Of a stretch of 64,000 nucleotides of DNA, positions 1 through 7,180 are shown one piece after another. Source of the stretch: Mycolicibacter minnesotensis. GTDB taxonomy: Bacteria; Actinomycetota; Actinomycetes; Mycobacteriales; Mycobacteriaceae. Positions within the stretch are counted from its first letter, which is position 1; every line of letters starts with the position of its first letter. Below the pieces are notes generated by a model that was not told where the DNA came from, made no database searches, and saw only the letters and a program-made list of their open reading frames with translations. The position numbers and the translations under genes were made by a program. The stretch spans positions 3,410,001 through 3,474,000 of the forward strand of contig NZ_AP022589.1 in NCBI RefSeq assembly GCF_010731755.1, given 5' to 3'.

Positions 1-615
1 GTCATCGGCCGAGTGCGTGCGCAGGCCAAGAATGAGGCGAAGGGGGCAGGCCAGCTCAGGGAGCGTCCGGCGTCGCGGCCCACACCCGAGCCCGCCGAAG
101 CGCCGGCGGTCGCTCGCCCCAATCCGGCTGATCCCACGTTGTGGCCGCAGCGTGAAGCGCTCAAGGCTGCTCTGCAGTTTCCGGCGTTGGCCGGGCCGGT
201 TTTCGACACGCTCACGGTGGAGAGTTTCACCCACCCCGGTTATGCCGCCCTGCGTGCCGCGATCGATGCTGCCGGGGGAACTGCCGGGGTAGCGGGAGCC
301 GGCGGCGCTCAGTGGGTCGAAATGGTCCGCGAGCAGACCTCCTCGACGCTGACGACCGCCCTGATCCACGAACTGAGCGTGGAGGCCATCCGCGTCGACG
401 ATGACAAACTGCCCCGTTACATCGGCGGGGTGCTGGCCCGGCTACAGGAGGTGTGGGTGGGCCGCCAGATCGCCGAGGTCAAGTCCAAGCTGCAGCGGAT
501 GTCGCCGGTGGAGCACAGCGACGAGTACCACGCGCTCTTCGGTGACCTGGTGGCGATGGAGGCCTACCGGCGCAGCCTGCTGGAGCAGGCCAGCGGCGAT
601 GATCTGACCGCCTGA
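1..615 (+). CDS. dnaG: DNA primase DnaG, C-terminal part (5' end outside window)
   Basis: This is the C-terminal 204 codons of a protein that enters the window already in frame. A low-complexity Pro/Ala/Glu linker (about residues 10-40) leads into a helical C-terminal domain with the sequence WPQREALKAALQFPALAGPVFD, shown here only as WPQREALKAALQFPALAG and matching the DnaB-interacting domain of actinobacterial primases. DnaG makes the RNA primers for chromosome replication. The downstream order (small Rv2342-like gene on the opposite strand, then tRNA-Asn) is the M. tuberculosis dnaG neighbourhood, which supports the call. The catalytic Toprim and zinc-binding domains lie outside the window, so activity cannot be judged. 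The stop codon lies inside the first copy of a 56-bp tandem repeat. Confidence 0.85.
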   Translation, partial: VIGRVRAQAKNEAKGAGQLRERPASRPTPEPAEAPAVARPNPADPTLWPQREALKAALQFPALAGPVFDTLTVESFTHPGYAALRAAIDAAGGTAGVAGAGGAQWVEMVREQTSSTLTTALIHELSVEAIRVDDDKLPRYIGGVLARLQEVWVGRQIAEVKSKLQRMSPVEHSDEYHALFGDLVAMEAYRRSLLEQASGDDLTA

Positions 616-731
616 CCGCAAGCGCGGCCGGAGGTCGGGCGCGGCGGGTCAGGCGTCAAGGGACCGCCTGACCGCAAGCGCGGCCGGAGGTCGGGCGCGG
701 CGGGTCAGGCGTCAAGGGACCGCCTGACCGC
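607..731. repeat. 56-bp tandem duplication carrying a hairpin, at the 3' end of dnaG
   Basis: Two identical 56-bp units (607-662 and 663-718) are followed by about 13 bp of a third copy (719-731). The first unit includes the last codons and stop of dnaG. Each unit begins with CGCCTGACCGC and ends with GCGGGTCAGGCG, which pair into a long stem with one bulged G, so each could act as a terminator-like hairpin between the convergent dnaG and the small gene at 734-988. Identity between units is complete by eye, implying recent duplication. Confidence 0.85.
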
Positions 732-733
732 CC

Positions 734-988
734 TCACCGCTGCGGTGTGTCGTCCGGGTCTTCCGGTCGAACCACCGTGATGCCGTCTTCGAGTTCGGTC
801 AGCGTCACCATGGTCGGATCGGGATGGATCCGATTGGCGATGCTGCGCCGGCCCTTGTCGATCAATGCTTGAGCGACCGGGCTGCTCGTCATCGCGTGAT
901 AGGTGCCCACAATCTGCTCGTAGCGACGGCGGCCGGCCTTGGTGCCCATCACGTAGCCGACCCCCATCACCACGACGTACCCGATCAA
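734..988 (-). CDS. Small conserved protein with N-terminal membrane anchor (Rv2342-like)
   Basis: An 84-residue protein with a short hydrophobic N terminus (IGYVVVMGVGYVMGTKAG, about residues 2-19) followed by a basic/helical segment and an acidic tail. The TKAGRRRYEQI pattern resembles YtxH-type small membrane-associated proteins. Start choice: TTG at 986-988 is the only start available, because an in-frame TAA lies four codons upstream, and AAGGGG precedes it at good spacing. The position between dnaG and tRNA-Asn and the size match M. tuberculosis Rv2342, whose function is unknown. It is convergent with dnaG. Confidence 0.75.
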   Translation of the reverse strand: MIGYVVVMGVGYVMGTKAGRRRYEQIVGTYHAMTSSPVAQALIDKGRRSIANRIHPDPTMVTLTELEDGITVVRPEDPDDTPQR

Positions 989-1122
989 TGCGACCCCTTA
1001 AAACAGTCGATGCAGTGCTTCCATCCTGCCTCACTCGGCGACGAGACACCCGGGTGCGACCCCCGTTGCGCGACGCTGAATTCGGTATGCGCTAGAGTCT
1101 TGCAAGTCCGCGAGGACAGCAA

Positions 1123-1198
1123 TCCCCTGTAGCTCAATTGGCAGAGCATTCGGCTGTTAACCGGAGGGTTGGTGGTTCGAGTCCACCCGGGGGAGCCA
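1123..1198 (+). tRNA. tRNA-Asn (anticodon GTT), CCA encoded
   Basis: A cloverleaf can be drawn by eye. The acceptor TCCCCTG (1123-1129) pairs with CGGGGGA through one G-T, the D-arm starts TAGCTCAATTGGCAGAGCA, the anticodon loop CTGTTAA gives GTT, and the T-loop is TTCGAGT. A CCA tail is encoded at 1196-1198. GTT is the asparagine anticodon, and a tRNA-Asn next to dnaG is the M. tuberculosis arrangement. Confidence 0.95.
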
Positions 1199-1213
1199 CG
1201 TTTGAGACCGGCG

Positions 1214-1609
1214 TCAGTCAAGCCGGGGAATCACTGACGGCCCCGTCTGCGAAGGCGGCTGCTGCGGTGCGAACATCGACGGAGCCTGCTGCCCCTGCGG
1301 CCCCTGCTGCTTGGCGGCCCGGGCCTGGGCCAGCGCGTTGACGAGCGGGTTGTTGGCCATCATCTCGCGGCGCTCTTCCTCGCTCAGCTCGTAGATCGCC
1401 CACGCACCCCAGGCCGCCGGCCGCACATACACGTTGACGTGCTGGCGCCCGCTGTTGAAGACGGCGGGAACGGCCACGGCGCGGTCGCTGGCCGCGAAGG
1501 TGGCCATCTCCTCGATGATCCGCTCGATGTCCGCGGTTTCGTGCAGCTCATAGGTCGGCGCTTGCACACCTTTTGCGGGTGTGGCGTTGAGGGCGAGGAA
1601 CCACGGCAT
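1214..1609 (-). CDS. Conserved hypothetical protein, 131 aa
   Basis: I do not recognise a named family. The first 90 residues look like a compact alpha/beta domain (MPWFLALNATPAKGVQAPTY at the N terminus, then a helix ending IIEEMATFAASD and strands with HVNVYVRPAAWGAWAIYEL). A Gln/Pro/Ala-rich, probably disordered tail follows (about 100-131). There is no signal peptide or membrane segment. ATG at 1607-1609 is the evident start. It shares its strand with the acyl-CoA oxidase-like gene, which ends 40 bp before it, so co-transcription is plausible. Confidence 0.7.
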   Translation of the reverse strand: MPWFLALNATPAKGVQAPTYELHETADIERIIEEMATFAASDRAVAVPAVFNSGRQHVNVYVRPAAWGAWAIYELSEEERREMMANNPLVNALAQARAAKQQGPQGQQAPSMFAPQQPPSQTGPSVIPRLD

Positions 1610-1648
1610 GTTCAGGTACTCCTTTGTCGAGTCTGGGTCCAGACCAGC

Positions 1649-3625
1649 CTATAGAGATGGCTGCCCGCGGGGCACGGCGGCGGGCGGTACGGACAAGTGT
1701 TCTGGATGCAGCATTTCGGCGTACCGCAACTGCTCGGGAATGCCGAATCCGTCGATCAGGGTCTGGGCGTGCGGGCGCAGCTTGCGGCACCGGTCGTTGA
1801 TACCGCGGGTGACGGCCTTGGCCCGGTCGGTCGACAGGTATCGGTGTTCGATGAACCAGGCCTTGTCGTCCTCGATGACGCTGAGTGCATAGAGGTCGCA
1901 CACCAGCTCCAGCAGTTCGCGGGCATCGTCATCGGGGCAGGAGTCGATTCCGGCGACGAATGCCTCCAAAACCACGCGGTCGATGTGTGCGGTGGCCGCG
2001 TGCAGCACATGGTCCTGAACCGCGTTGAAGGCATCGAAATCGCTCATCTCCTCGGACTTGGCTCGCAGCCTGCGGGCCACCGAGGTGAGCAGATACTCCT
2101 CGCGGTCTTCGAACATGTGCACCTGGGTCCCGCGGTTGAACAGGCTGCCCTCTTCCTCGCTGTCCTGCCTTGCGTCCACGATGGTCTGAATGATCGTTTC
2201 CGCGGCAGTGCGTTTCAGAACGCGATCTCCCACCGTCTCGGCCGCGAACCGCACCCACCCCACCGGACTCATGTCGGCGATGTCATCGGCGTAGGCGGTC
2301 AGCAGCTGCTTGGCCACCAGTTGCGTCAGCACATGATTGTCGCCCTCGAAGGTGGTGAACACGTCGATGTCGGCACGCAGGGCGATCAGCCGGTTCTCGG
2401 CCATGTATCCGGCTCCGCCGCAGGCCTCTCGTGCCTCCTGAATGGCGCGCGAGGCGTGCCAGGTGTTGGCAGCCTTCAAACCAGCCGCCCGCGCCTCCAA
2501 CTCACGCTGTTCCTCGGCGTCGGGGTCGTCTGCGGTCTGCAGATCATGGCAGCGGCTCACCAGCTCGTTCTGCGCGAACTGCAGCGCGTAGGAACGCGCG
2601 ATCAGCGGTAACAAGCGACGCTGGTGGACCAGATAGTCCATGATCAGAACTTCGCCCTCGGTCCCGTCATCGCCTGGTGCGCTGAACTGCCTGCGCTGCA
2701 GCGCGTAACGCGTTGCGATGTCCAGTGCCACCCGCGCGGCCGCGCCGGCGCTGCCGCCCACCGAGACGCGCCCGCGGATCAGGGTGCCGATCATGGTGAA
2801 GAACCGCCGGCCGTCGCTTTCGATGGATGACTGGTAGCTGCCGTCGGGTTCGACGTCCGCGTAGCGGTTGAGCAGGTTCTCTCGGGGCACCCGGACGTTG
2901 TCGAACACGATGCGTCCGTTGTCCACGCCGGGCAGGCCGCCCTTGTAGTGACAGTCCGAGGTGGTGACACCGGGCAGATCGTTGCCCTGCGCATCGCGAA
3001 TAGGTACCAGGAAGCAGTGCACCCCATGACTGGTTTCGCCGGTGATCAGCTGGGCGAAAACCGCGGCGATAGCGGCGGTTTCGGCCGCACCGCCGATGTA
3101 GTCCTTACGTGCTGAGCCGGTGGCGGAGTCGATCACGAATTCTTGGGTCACCGGATCATAAGTGGCGATGGTCTCCAGCGACTGCACGTCGCTGCCGTGA
3201 CCGGTCTCGGTCATGGCAAAGCACCCGAGCAGGTCGAGGTCGATGATCTGCTCGACATAGGCACGGTGGTGGCGTTCGGTCCCCAGGTTCTCCACCGCCC
3301 CTCCGAACAGGCCCCATTGGACTCCGGCCTTGACCATCAGCGACAGGTCCGACATCGCCAGCATCTCGATCATGGTGACTGCGGCACCGACGTCGCCGGT
3401 ACCGCCGTGTTCCTTGCGGAAGCTATCCGCAGCCACGCCGGAGCCCGCCATGATCTTGAGCTGTTCGGACACCTTGGCCCTGGCGATCGCCGTGTTCGGT
3501 GTGTAGTGCGGACGGAACTTTTCATCGCACAGGGTGGCCCGAACCTTGTCTTTCACCTCGCGCCAGCGGCCGTCCAACGTTGTGCGCAGAGCATCGGTAG
3601 TGGTCACCTCATGCACGGTATCCAC
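1649..3625 (-). CDS. Acyl-CoA dehydrogenase / acyl-CoA oxidase family flavoprotein
   Basis: 658 residues, longer than ordinary acyl-CoA dehydrogenases (about 390) and in the size range of acyl-CoA oxidases. The segment GCFAMTETGHGSDVQ near residue 135 is the flavin-binding middle-domain signature in its ACOX form. A later EACGGAGYMAENR plus FEGDNHVLTQ block fits the C-terminal oxidase-like helical domain. The expected reaction is FAD-dependent alpha,beta-dehydrogenation of acyl-CoA in beta-oxidation. Oxidase and dehydrogenase activity cannot be separated from sequence alone. The start is taken as GTG at 3623-3625, but several in-frame GTG codons lie close downstream. It is transcribed away from the exported esterase gene beginning at 3662. 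Confidence 0.85.
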   Translation of the reverse strand: MDTVHEVTTTDALRTTLDGRWREVKDKVRATLCDEKFRPHYTPNTAIARAKVSEQLKIMAGSGVAADSFRKEHGGTGDVGAAVTMIEMLAMSDLSLMVKAGVQWGLFGGAVENLGTERHHRAYVEQIIDLDLLGCFAMTETGHGSDVQSLETIATYDPVTQEFVIDSATGSARKDYIGGAAETAAIAAVFAQLITGETSHGVHCFLVPIRDAQGNDLPGVTTSDCHYKGGLPGVDNGRIVFDNVRVPRENLLNRYADVEPDGSYQSSIESDGRRFFTMIGTLIRGRVSVGGSAGAAARVALDIATRYALQRRQFSAPGDDGTEGEVLIMDYLVHQRRLLPLIARSYALQFAQNELVSRCHDLQTADDPDAEEQRELEARAAGLKAANTWHASRAIQEAREACGGAGYMAENRLIALRADIDVFTTFEGDNHVLTQLVAKQLLTAYADDIADMSPVGWVRFAAETVGDRVLKRTAAETIIQTIVDARQDSEEEGSLFNRGTQVHMFEDREEYLLTSVARRLRAKSEEMSDFDAFNAVQDHVLHAATAHIDRVVLEAFVAGIDSCPDDDARELLELVCDLYALSVIEDDKAWFIEHRYLSTDRAKAVTRGINDRCRKLRPHAQTLIDGFGIPEQLRYAEMLHPEHLSVPPAAVPRGQPSL

Positions 3626-3661
3626 CCGGGGCCCGCGCTAAACCGGGTTTACATTACGGAT

Positions 3662-4816
3662 GTGGGTCGCAAGCTGAGCCGATTGCCGGCGCTGTGTGTT
3701 GTGCTGCTGGCCGGAGCGGCCACGATGACCGTGCCCGGTGATGCGCCGGCGGCCACGGCTGGGCTGCAATACCTGGGGCAGGCCGTCCTGGCGTCCCACG
3801 CCACGTTCGAGGGCACCGTGGTGGGCGGGTTGTCCGGGATCAGCTACGACGCCGGCCGGGACTGCTACTACGTGATCACCGACGACCGGTCGGCTCACGG
3901 GCCGGCCCGTTTCTACACGGTGCGCCTCCCGGTGTCCGAGCGCGGTGTCGGCGACCTGGCCATCAGCGCCGTCCACCCGCTGCTAGACGACGGTGGGCGT
4001 GCGTTTGAGCCGGCGAACCTTGAGGCCAACCCCACGGTGGTGCCACCCGATCCCGAGGGCATCGCGTTCGATGCCGGCCGGCAGCGGTTGTACTGGTCGT
4101 CGGAGGGAGAGCGGCTATCCGGCGGACCTCACGGGCCGGTCCTGGCGGACCCTTGGGTCCGGACCGCTGGGCTCGACGGAAGCTATCTCGGCCGGTTCAC
4201 CATGCCGCCGCAGTTCACCATGTCCGAACAGGCCACCGGCCCGCGCCGCAACACCGCATTGGAGGGCCTGACGGTCACCGCCGACGGTCGAATGCTGTTC
4301 ACCGCGATGGAAGGGCCGGGATTCGACGACGGCGCCGTGGCAGACCGGGCCCGCGGTGCGCTGACGCGTGTCACCGCCTACCGCCTCGACGCCGGCCCAT
4401 TCGGAGCCGTACCGGCGGCCCAGTACGCCTACCCGCTGGAAGCGGCGGCCGGGCCGGCGGAGTCCAACGGCCTTACCGACCTGGTGGCGATCTCGGACGG
4501 CGTGTTTCTGGTGATCGAGCGCGCGTTCAGTGCACGGCCGACGGTGCGGCTGTTTCGCGCCGAGATCGCCGACGCGACTGACGTGCTGGGCATGCCCGCT
4601 TTGGCCGGCACCGCCGTGACTCCGATGACCAAGACTTTGCTGGCCGACTTGGCCGTGGCTCCCGGCCTGGACCGGGTCGACAACATCGAGGGGATCACCT
4701 TGGGTCCGCGTCTGCCCGATGGCCGCCAGACGGTAGTACTGGTCAGCGATGACAACTTCTCCCCGCAGCAGGTGACCCAGTTCCTCGCCTTCGCGATGCC
4801 CGCCGAGGGGCTCTAG
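3662..4816 (+). CDS. Exported esterase-like phytase-family protein
   Basis: 384 residues from GTG at 3662. The N terminus is a classical export signal: a basic GRKLSR, a hydrophobic core LPALCVVLLAGAATM, and a likely cleavage after PAATA. The mature part shows beta-propeller-like repeats with YDAGRDCYYVITDDRS, PDPEGIAFD, NTALEGLTVTADGR and DNIEGITLGP, the pattern of the 'esterase-like activity of phytase' family (PF13449). Such proteins act outside the cytoplasm, and substrates are mostly unknown. An open frame continues upstream to 3143, but that stretch is antisense to the acyl-CoA oxidase gene, so the signal-peptide start is preferred. It is monocistronic. Confidence 0.8.
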   Translation: MGRKLSRLPALCVVLLAGAATMTVPGDAPAATAGLQYLGQAVLASHATFEGTVVGGLSGISYDAGRDCYYVITDDRSAHGPARFYTVRLPVSERGVGDLAISAVHPLLDDGGRAFEPANLEANPTVVPPDPEGIAFDAGRQRLYWSSEGERLSGGPHGPVLADPWVRTAGLDGSYLGRFTMPPQFTMSEQATGPRRNTALEGLTVTADGRMLFTAMEGPGFDDGAVADRARGALTRVTAYRLDAGPFGAVPAAQYAYPLEAAAGPAESNGLTDLVAISDGVFLVIERAFSARPTVRLFRAEIADATDVLGMPALAGTAVTPMTKTLLADLAVAPGLDRVDNIEGITLGPRLPDGRQTVVLVSDDNFSPQQVTQFLAFAMPAEGL

Positions 4817-4920
4817 CAGCCCGTCGTGGGTTCTGCCGAGCGTCCCGAGTAAGGGGCCTGAGCAGACCGAATGCAATCCGCCGCCGCAGAATTGGCATTT
4901 TCTGAATGTGATCGGGGGTG

Positions 4921-4930
4921 AATGGCCATT
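4921..4930. promoter_or_regulatory. Perfect 10-bp palindrome upstream of the tandem TetR genes
   Basis: AATGGCCATT is a perfect palindrome about 95 bp before the first TetR start. It sits just upstream of AT-rich -10-like hexamers TATAGA (4936-4941) and TAGACT (4961-4966). TetR-family genes of this type usually autoregulate, so it is a candidate operator. The function is inferred from position only. Confidence 0.35.
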
Positions 4931-5024
4931 TCAGGTATAGAAACGAGTCACCTTCGGCATTAGACTGATAGCGTTACCGGGGTGGGGTACGACTGTCGGT
5001 TCGCGACGAAGCTGAGATCACGCG

Positions 5025-5717
5025 TTGGCTGATTCGACCGACCGGCGCGCCGACGCCACGCGCCAGCAGATCATCCGTGCCGCTGCGCATCAGTTCGCTC
5101 AGCGGCCGTTTCACGATGTCGGCCTTGACGACATTCTCTCCGAAGCGGAATTGACCAAGGGCGCGATGTATTTCCATTTCCGCTCTAAGCATGCGCTCGC
5201 ATTGGCCGTCATCGATGAACAAATCGCGAGGTCCGGCACTGCGATCCGGTCTTTGGTGGACCGCAAGCTTTCCGGTCTGGAAACGCTGCTTGACGTGGGC
5301 TATCTGATGGCGGTCGAAGACCTCACCACCGACGGTGCCCGGGCCTTGTTGCATCTGCTGCCGGTGGTCGGACGTGCCGAGGGTTTGCAGGCGACGGTGC
5401 TCAACAATGCGATTCAGGCGTTGAGCGTGGTGGCCCAGCAGGCCATCGTCGAAGGCGATGTCGTCGACCGGGATCCCCACGATGTGGTGCGGATGATGGT
5501 TGCGCTGTACCTGGGATTGCGGCAGGCAGGCAATCTCGATGAACCCGAAGAGTTCCTGCGCGAGCTGGAGCGGATCTGGTCGGTGGTGCTCTCCAGCGTG
5601 GTGCCTGCCGATCGGATCGACTATTTCGTGCAGTTCGTTCGGCGCCGGACGGCGCTGGCCATCAAGACCACCTCGGCGCAGGCGCTCCCGGTGGTGCCCG
5701 AGGGTGAGGTCGGCTGA
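5025..5717 (+). CDS. TetR regulator, gamma-butyrolactone-receptor (ScbR/ArpA) type
   Basis: 230 residues. The N-terminal helix-turn-helix (about 10-55) contains LTKGAMYFHFRSKHALALAV, close to the signature of the autoregulator-receptor branch of TetR proteins known from Streptomyces. The C-terminal ligand domain ends in a long tail. TTG at 5025 is used because an in-frame TGA lies four codons upstream and the helix-turn-helix leaves no room for a later start. Its stop overlaps the ATG of a second TetR gene by one base (TGATG), so the two are translationally coupled. The ligand is unknown. No butyrolactone synthase (AfsA-like) gene is visible in the window. Confidence 0.8.
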   Translation: MADSTDRRADATRQQIIRAAAHQFAQRPFHDVGLDDILSEAELTKGAMYFHFRSKHALALAVIDEQIARSGTAIRSLVDRKLSGLETLLDVGYLMAVEDLTTDGARALLHLLPVVGRAEGLQATVLNNAIQALSVVAQQAIVEGDVVDRDPHDVVRMMVALYLGLRQAGNLDEPEEFLRELERIWSVVLSSVVPADRIDYFVQFVRRRTALAIKTTSAQALPVVPEGEVG

Positions 5718-6391
5718 TGGCCCGTCAGGTTCGGTCCGAGGCGACTCGGCGCAAGCTGCTCGATGCGGCCATCGATGTGTTCGGCGAGGCAGGCTATGTC
5801 GCGGCCGGGCGTACCGCGATCATCGAGCGGGCCGGGGTGACCAAGGGTGCGCTCTACCACCATTTCGATTCGATGGACTCCTTGGTGACGGCCATCATCG
5901 AGGGCGGCTTCACGACGGTCTTGACGACTTTCCGCAGCATGTGCCAGCCGTCCTCGCCGGCGCTGGAGGGAATGATCCACGGCATGTTCGCCGTCACCGA
6001 GGTGTTGTCGGTCGACAAGGAGGCGCGGGCAGCGGGGCACCTAGTCTTCGCGCTGGCCGAATCCAACGAATTAGGTGGCGAGGTCGGCGGTGAATGGGCG
6101 GCTGCGGTCACCGCCCAGACCCTGCGGGCGATTGCCGAGGGTGACCTGCGTGAGGAACTCGATGCTCGCCAGGTCTCCGAGTCGATCACCTCGGCGATGC
6201 TCGGAACGTGGCTGTTGACGCACTATGCAGGCGACAGCATCGGCCGGGTCACCCGGATGTGGGAGATGCTGCTGCCCGCGATCGTGGTTGAGGACTCGCT
6301 GCCGTATTTCCAGCAGTTCCTGGCGCGGGATGCGCAGCGGTTTCAGGGCAACGGACCCAACAGCGACGACGGGTCAGCGCCCGCCGGCTGA
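5717..6391 (+). CDS. TetR regulator, second of an overlapping pair
   Basis: 224 residues, with a helix-turn-helix near the N terminus (IIERAGVTKGALYHHFDSMD, about 36-55) and a helical C-terminal sensor domain. It starts on the last base of the preceding TetR stop codon, so the pair form an operon and may work as hetero-oligomers or as sensor and anti-sensor. The two proteins share family features but are not near-identical, so the duplication is old. The tail (PNSDDGSAPAG) is disordered. Target genes are not evident: the next gene, a PAS protein, is convergent. Confidence 0.8.
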   Translation: MARQVRSEATRRKLLDAAIDVFGEAGYVAAGRTAIIERAGVTKGALYHHFDSMDSLVTAIIEGGFTTVLTTFRSMCQPSSPALEGMIHGMFAVTEVLSVDKEARAAGHLVFALAESNELGGEVGGEWAAAVTAQTLRAIAEGDLREELDARQVSESITSAMLGTWLLTHYAGDSIGRVTRMWEMLLPAIVVEDSLPYFQQFLARDAQRFQGNGPNSDDGSAPAG

Positions 6392-6396
6392 GGTGG

Positions 6397-6801
6397 TCAG
6401 CGCTCCTCGCTCCAGAGCTGCTCGGTGAGATCTTGGAACGTCGCCAGCGCAACCCGGTCATCGGCACGCTCAAGTGCAGACTTGCTCATCAGGGCGCGTA
6501 CCGTCGAGCCGTCCCGATGCTCCAGGGAAACAACCAGATTCGCCAGTGAGTGCATGACCGACAGGGCTGACTCCTCGGCCGGTGGAACCTCGCCGAAGAT
6601 CTGCCGGAACTCCCGTTCCAGGACCTCTTCCTGGGTGTAGCCCAGCATGGTGGCAAAACCGCTGTTGGCGAACAAGATGGTGCCGTCATCGGCGATCGCG
6701 AGCACCGGGACGGGGATCCTCTCCAATGCGACCAGGGCGGGCAGCTGCCGCAGCGTGTCCATCGGGGCCAGGGGGGTCTGCGTGTTCCGCCGTCGCTCCA
6801 T
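6397..6801 (-). CDS. Single-domain PAS sensor protein
   Basis: 134 residues from ATG at 6801. A PAS fold is recognisable from VALERIPVPVLAIADDGTIL (about 25-44), FANSGFATMLGYTQEEVLER, and a C-terminal VALATFQDLTEQLWSEER. No output domain is attached, so it probably acts through a partner. The minus strand reads CATAAT followed by 7 nt before this ATG, consistent with a leaderless transcript. An alternative GTG start at 6822 would add seven residues and overlap that -10. The nearby GAF-GGDEF-EAL gene on the same strand suggests, but does not prove, a joint signalling role. Confidence 0.75.
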   Translation of the reverse strand: MERRRNTQTPLAPMDTLRQLPALVALERIPVPVLAIADDGTILFANSGFATMLGYTQEEVLEREFRQIFGEVPPAEESALSVMHSLANLVVSLEHRDGSTVRALMSKSALERADDRVALATFQDLTEQLWSEER

Positions 6802-7180
6802 GGGTCTGATTATGACGGGCACCGCGGACGGCGCGGGCGTTGTTCACCGCTGTCGGAGAGTCCTCTCGGTAGGGGTATCGCCAGCACCACCGGCGTGACC
6901 TGACGCACAGTCTCCTGAGGATTGAACATCATCCAAAAAGTATGTACTATTCCGGTTTATGCGAGGGACTGGTTTGCAAGGCGCGGGCGCGCTGCGGCGC
7001 GTGCGGTGGCTGGCGCCGGCGAGTTCCTCCCACAGCTTCGCCCGGGGCACCTTGAGGGGTCCGCATCGCCGCCTGCCGCCGTACGCCGAGCCGGGTTGGT
7101 GCACCGCACCGACCGCAGCGCTCGCCGGTGGGCAGCCGGGGGTGCGGTTGCGTGCCGCTTTCTACCGGGCGACTTACTTG
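6802..7180. other. Intergenic stretch without a confident gene
   Basis: About 380 bp between the PAS gene and the 3' end of the GGDEF-EAL gene. It holds a well-formed plus-strand promoter (6922-6950) followed by an ATG at 6959 that opens a 95-codon frame to 7246, antisense to the end of the GGDEF-EAL gene. Its third positions are G/C rich for about 70 codons, but the product (Arg/Ala/Gly rich) is not recognisable, so it is not called a gene. Confidence 0.4.
6922..6950 (+). promoter_or_regulatory. Sigma-A-type promoter
   Basis: TTGAAC (6922-6927), a 17-bp spacer, and TACTAT (6945-6950) form a near-ideal vegetative promoter in an AT-rich patch. Transcription would begin around 6957-6959, right at an ATG, so any product would be leaderless. 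The transcript would run antisense into the 3' end of the GGDEF-EAL gene. Confidence 0.55.

Noticed and set aside
6844..7104. Minus-strand 86-codon frame between the PAS and GGDEF-EAL genes
   Set aside because: No ribosome site, no promoter on that strand and no recognisable product.
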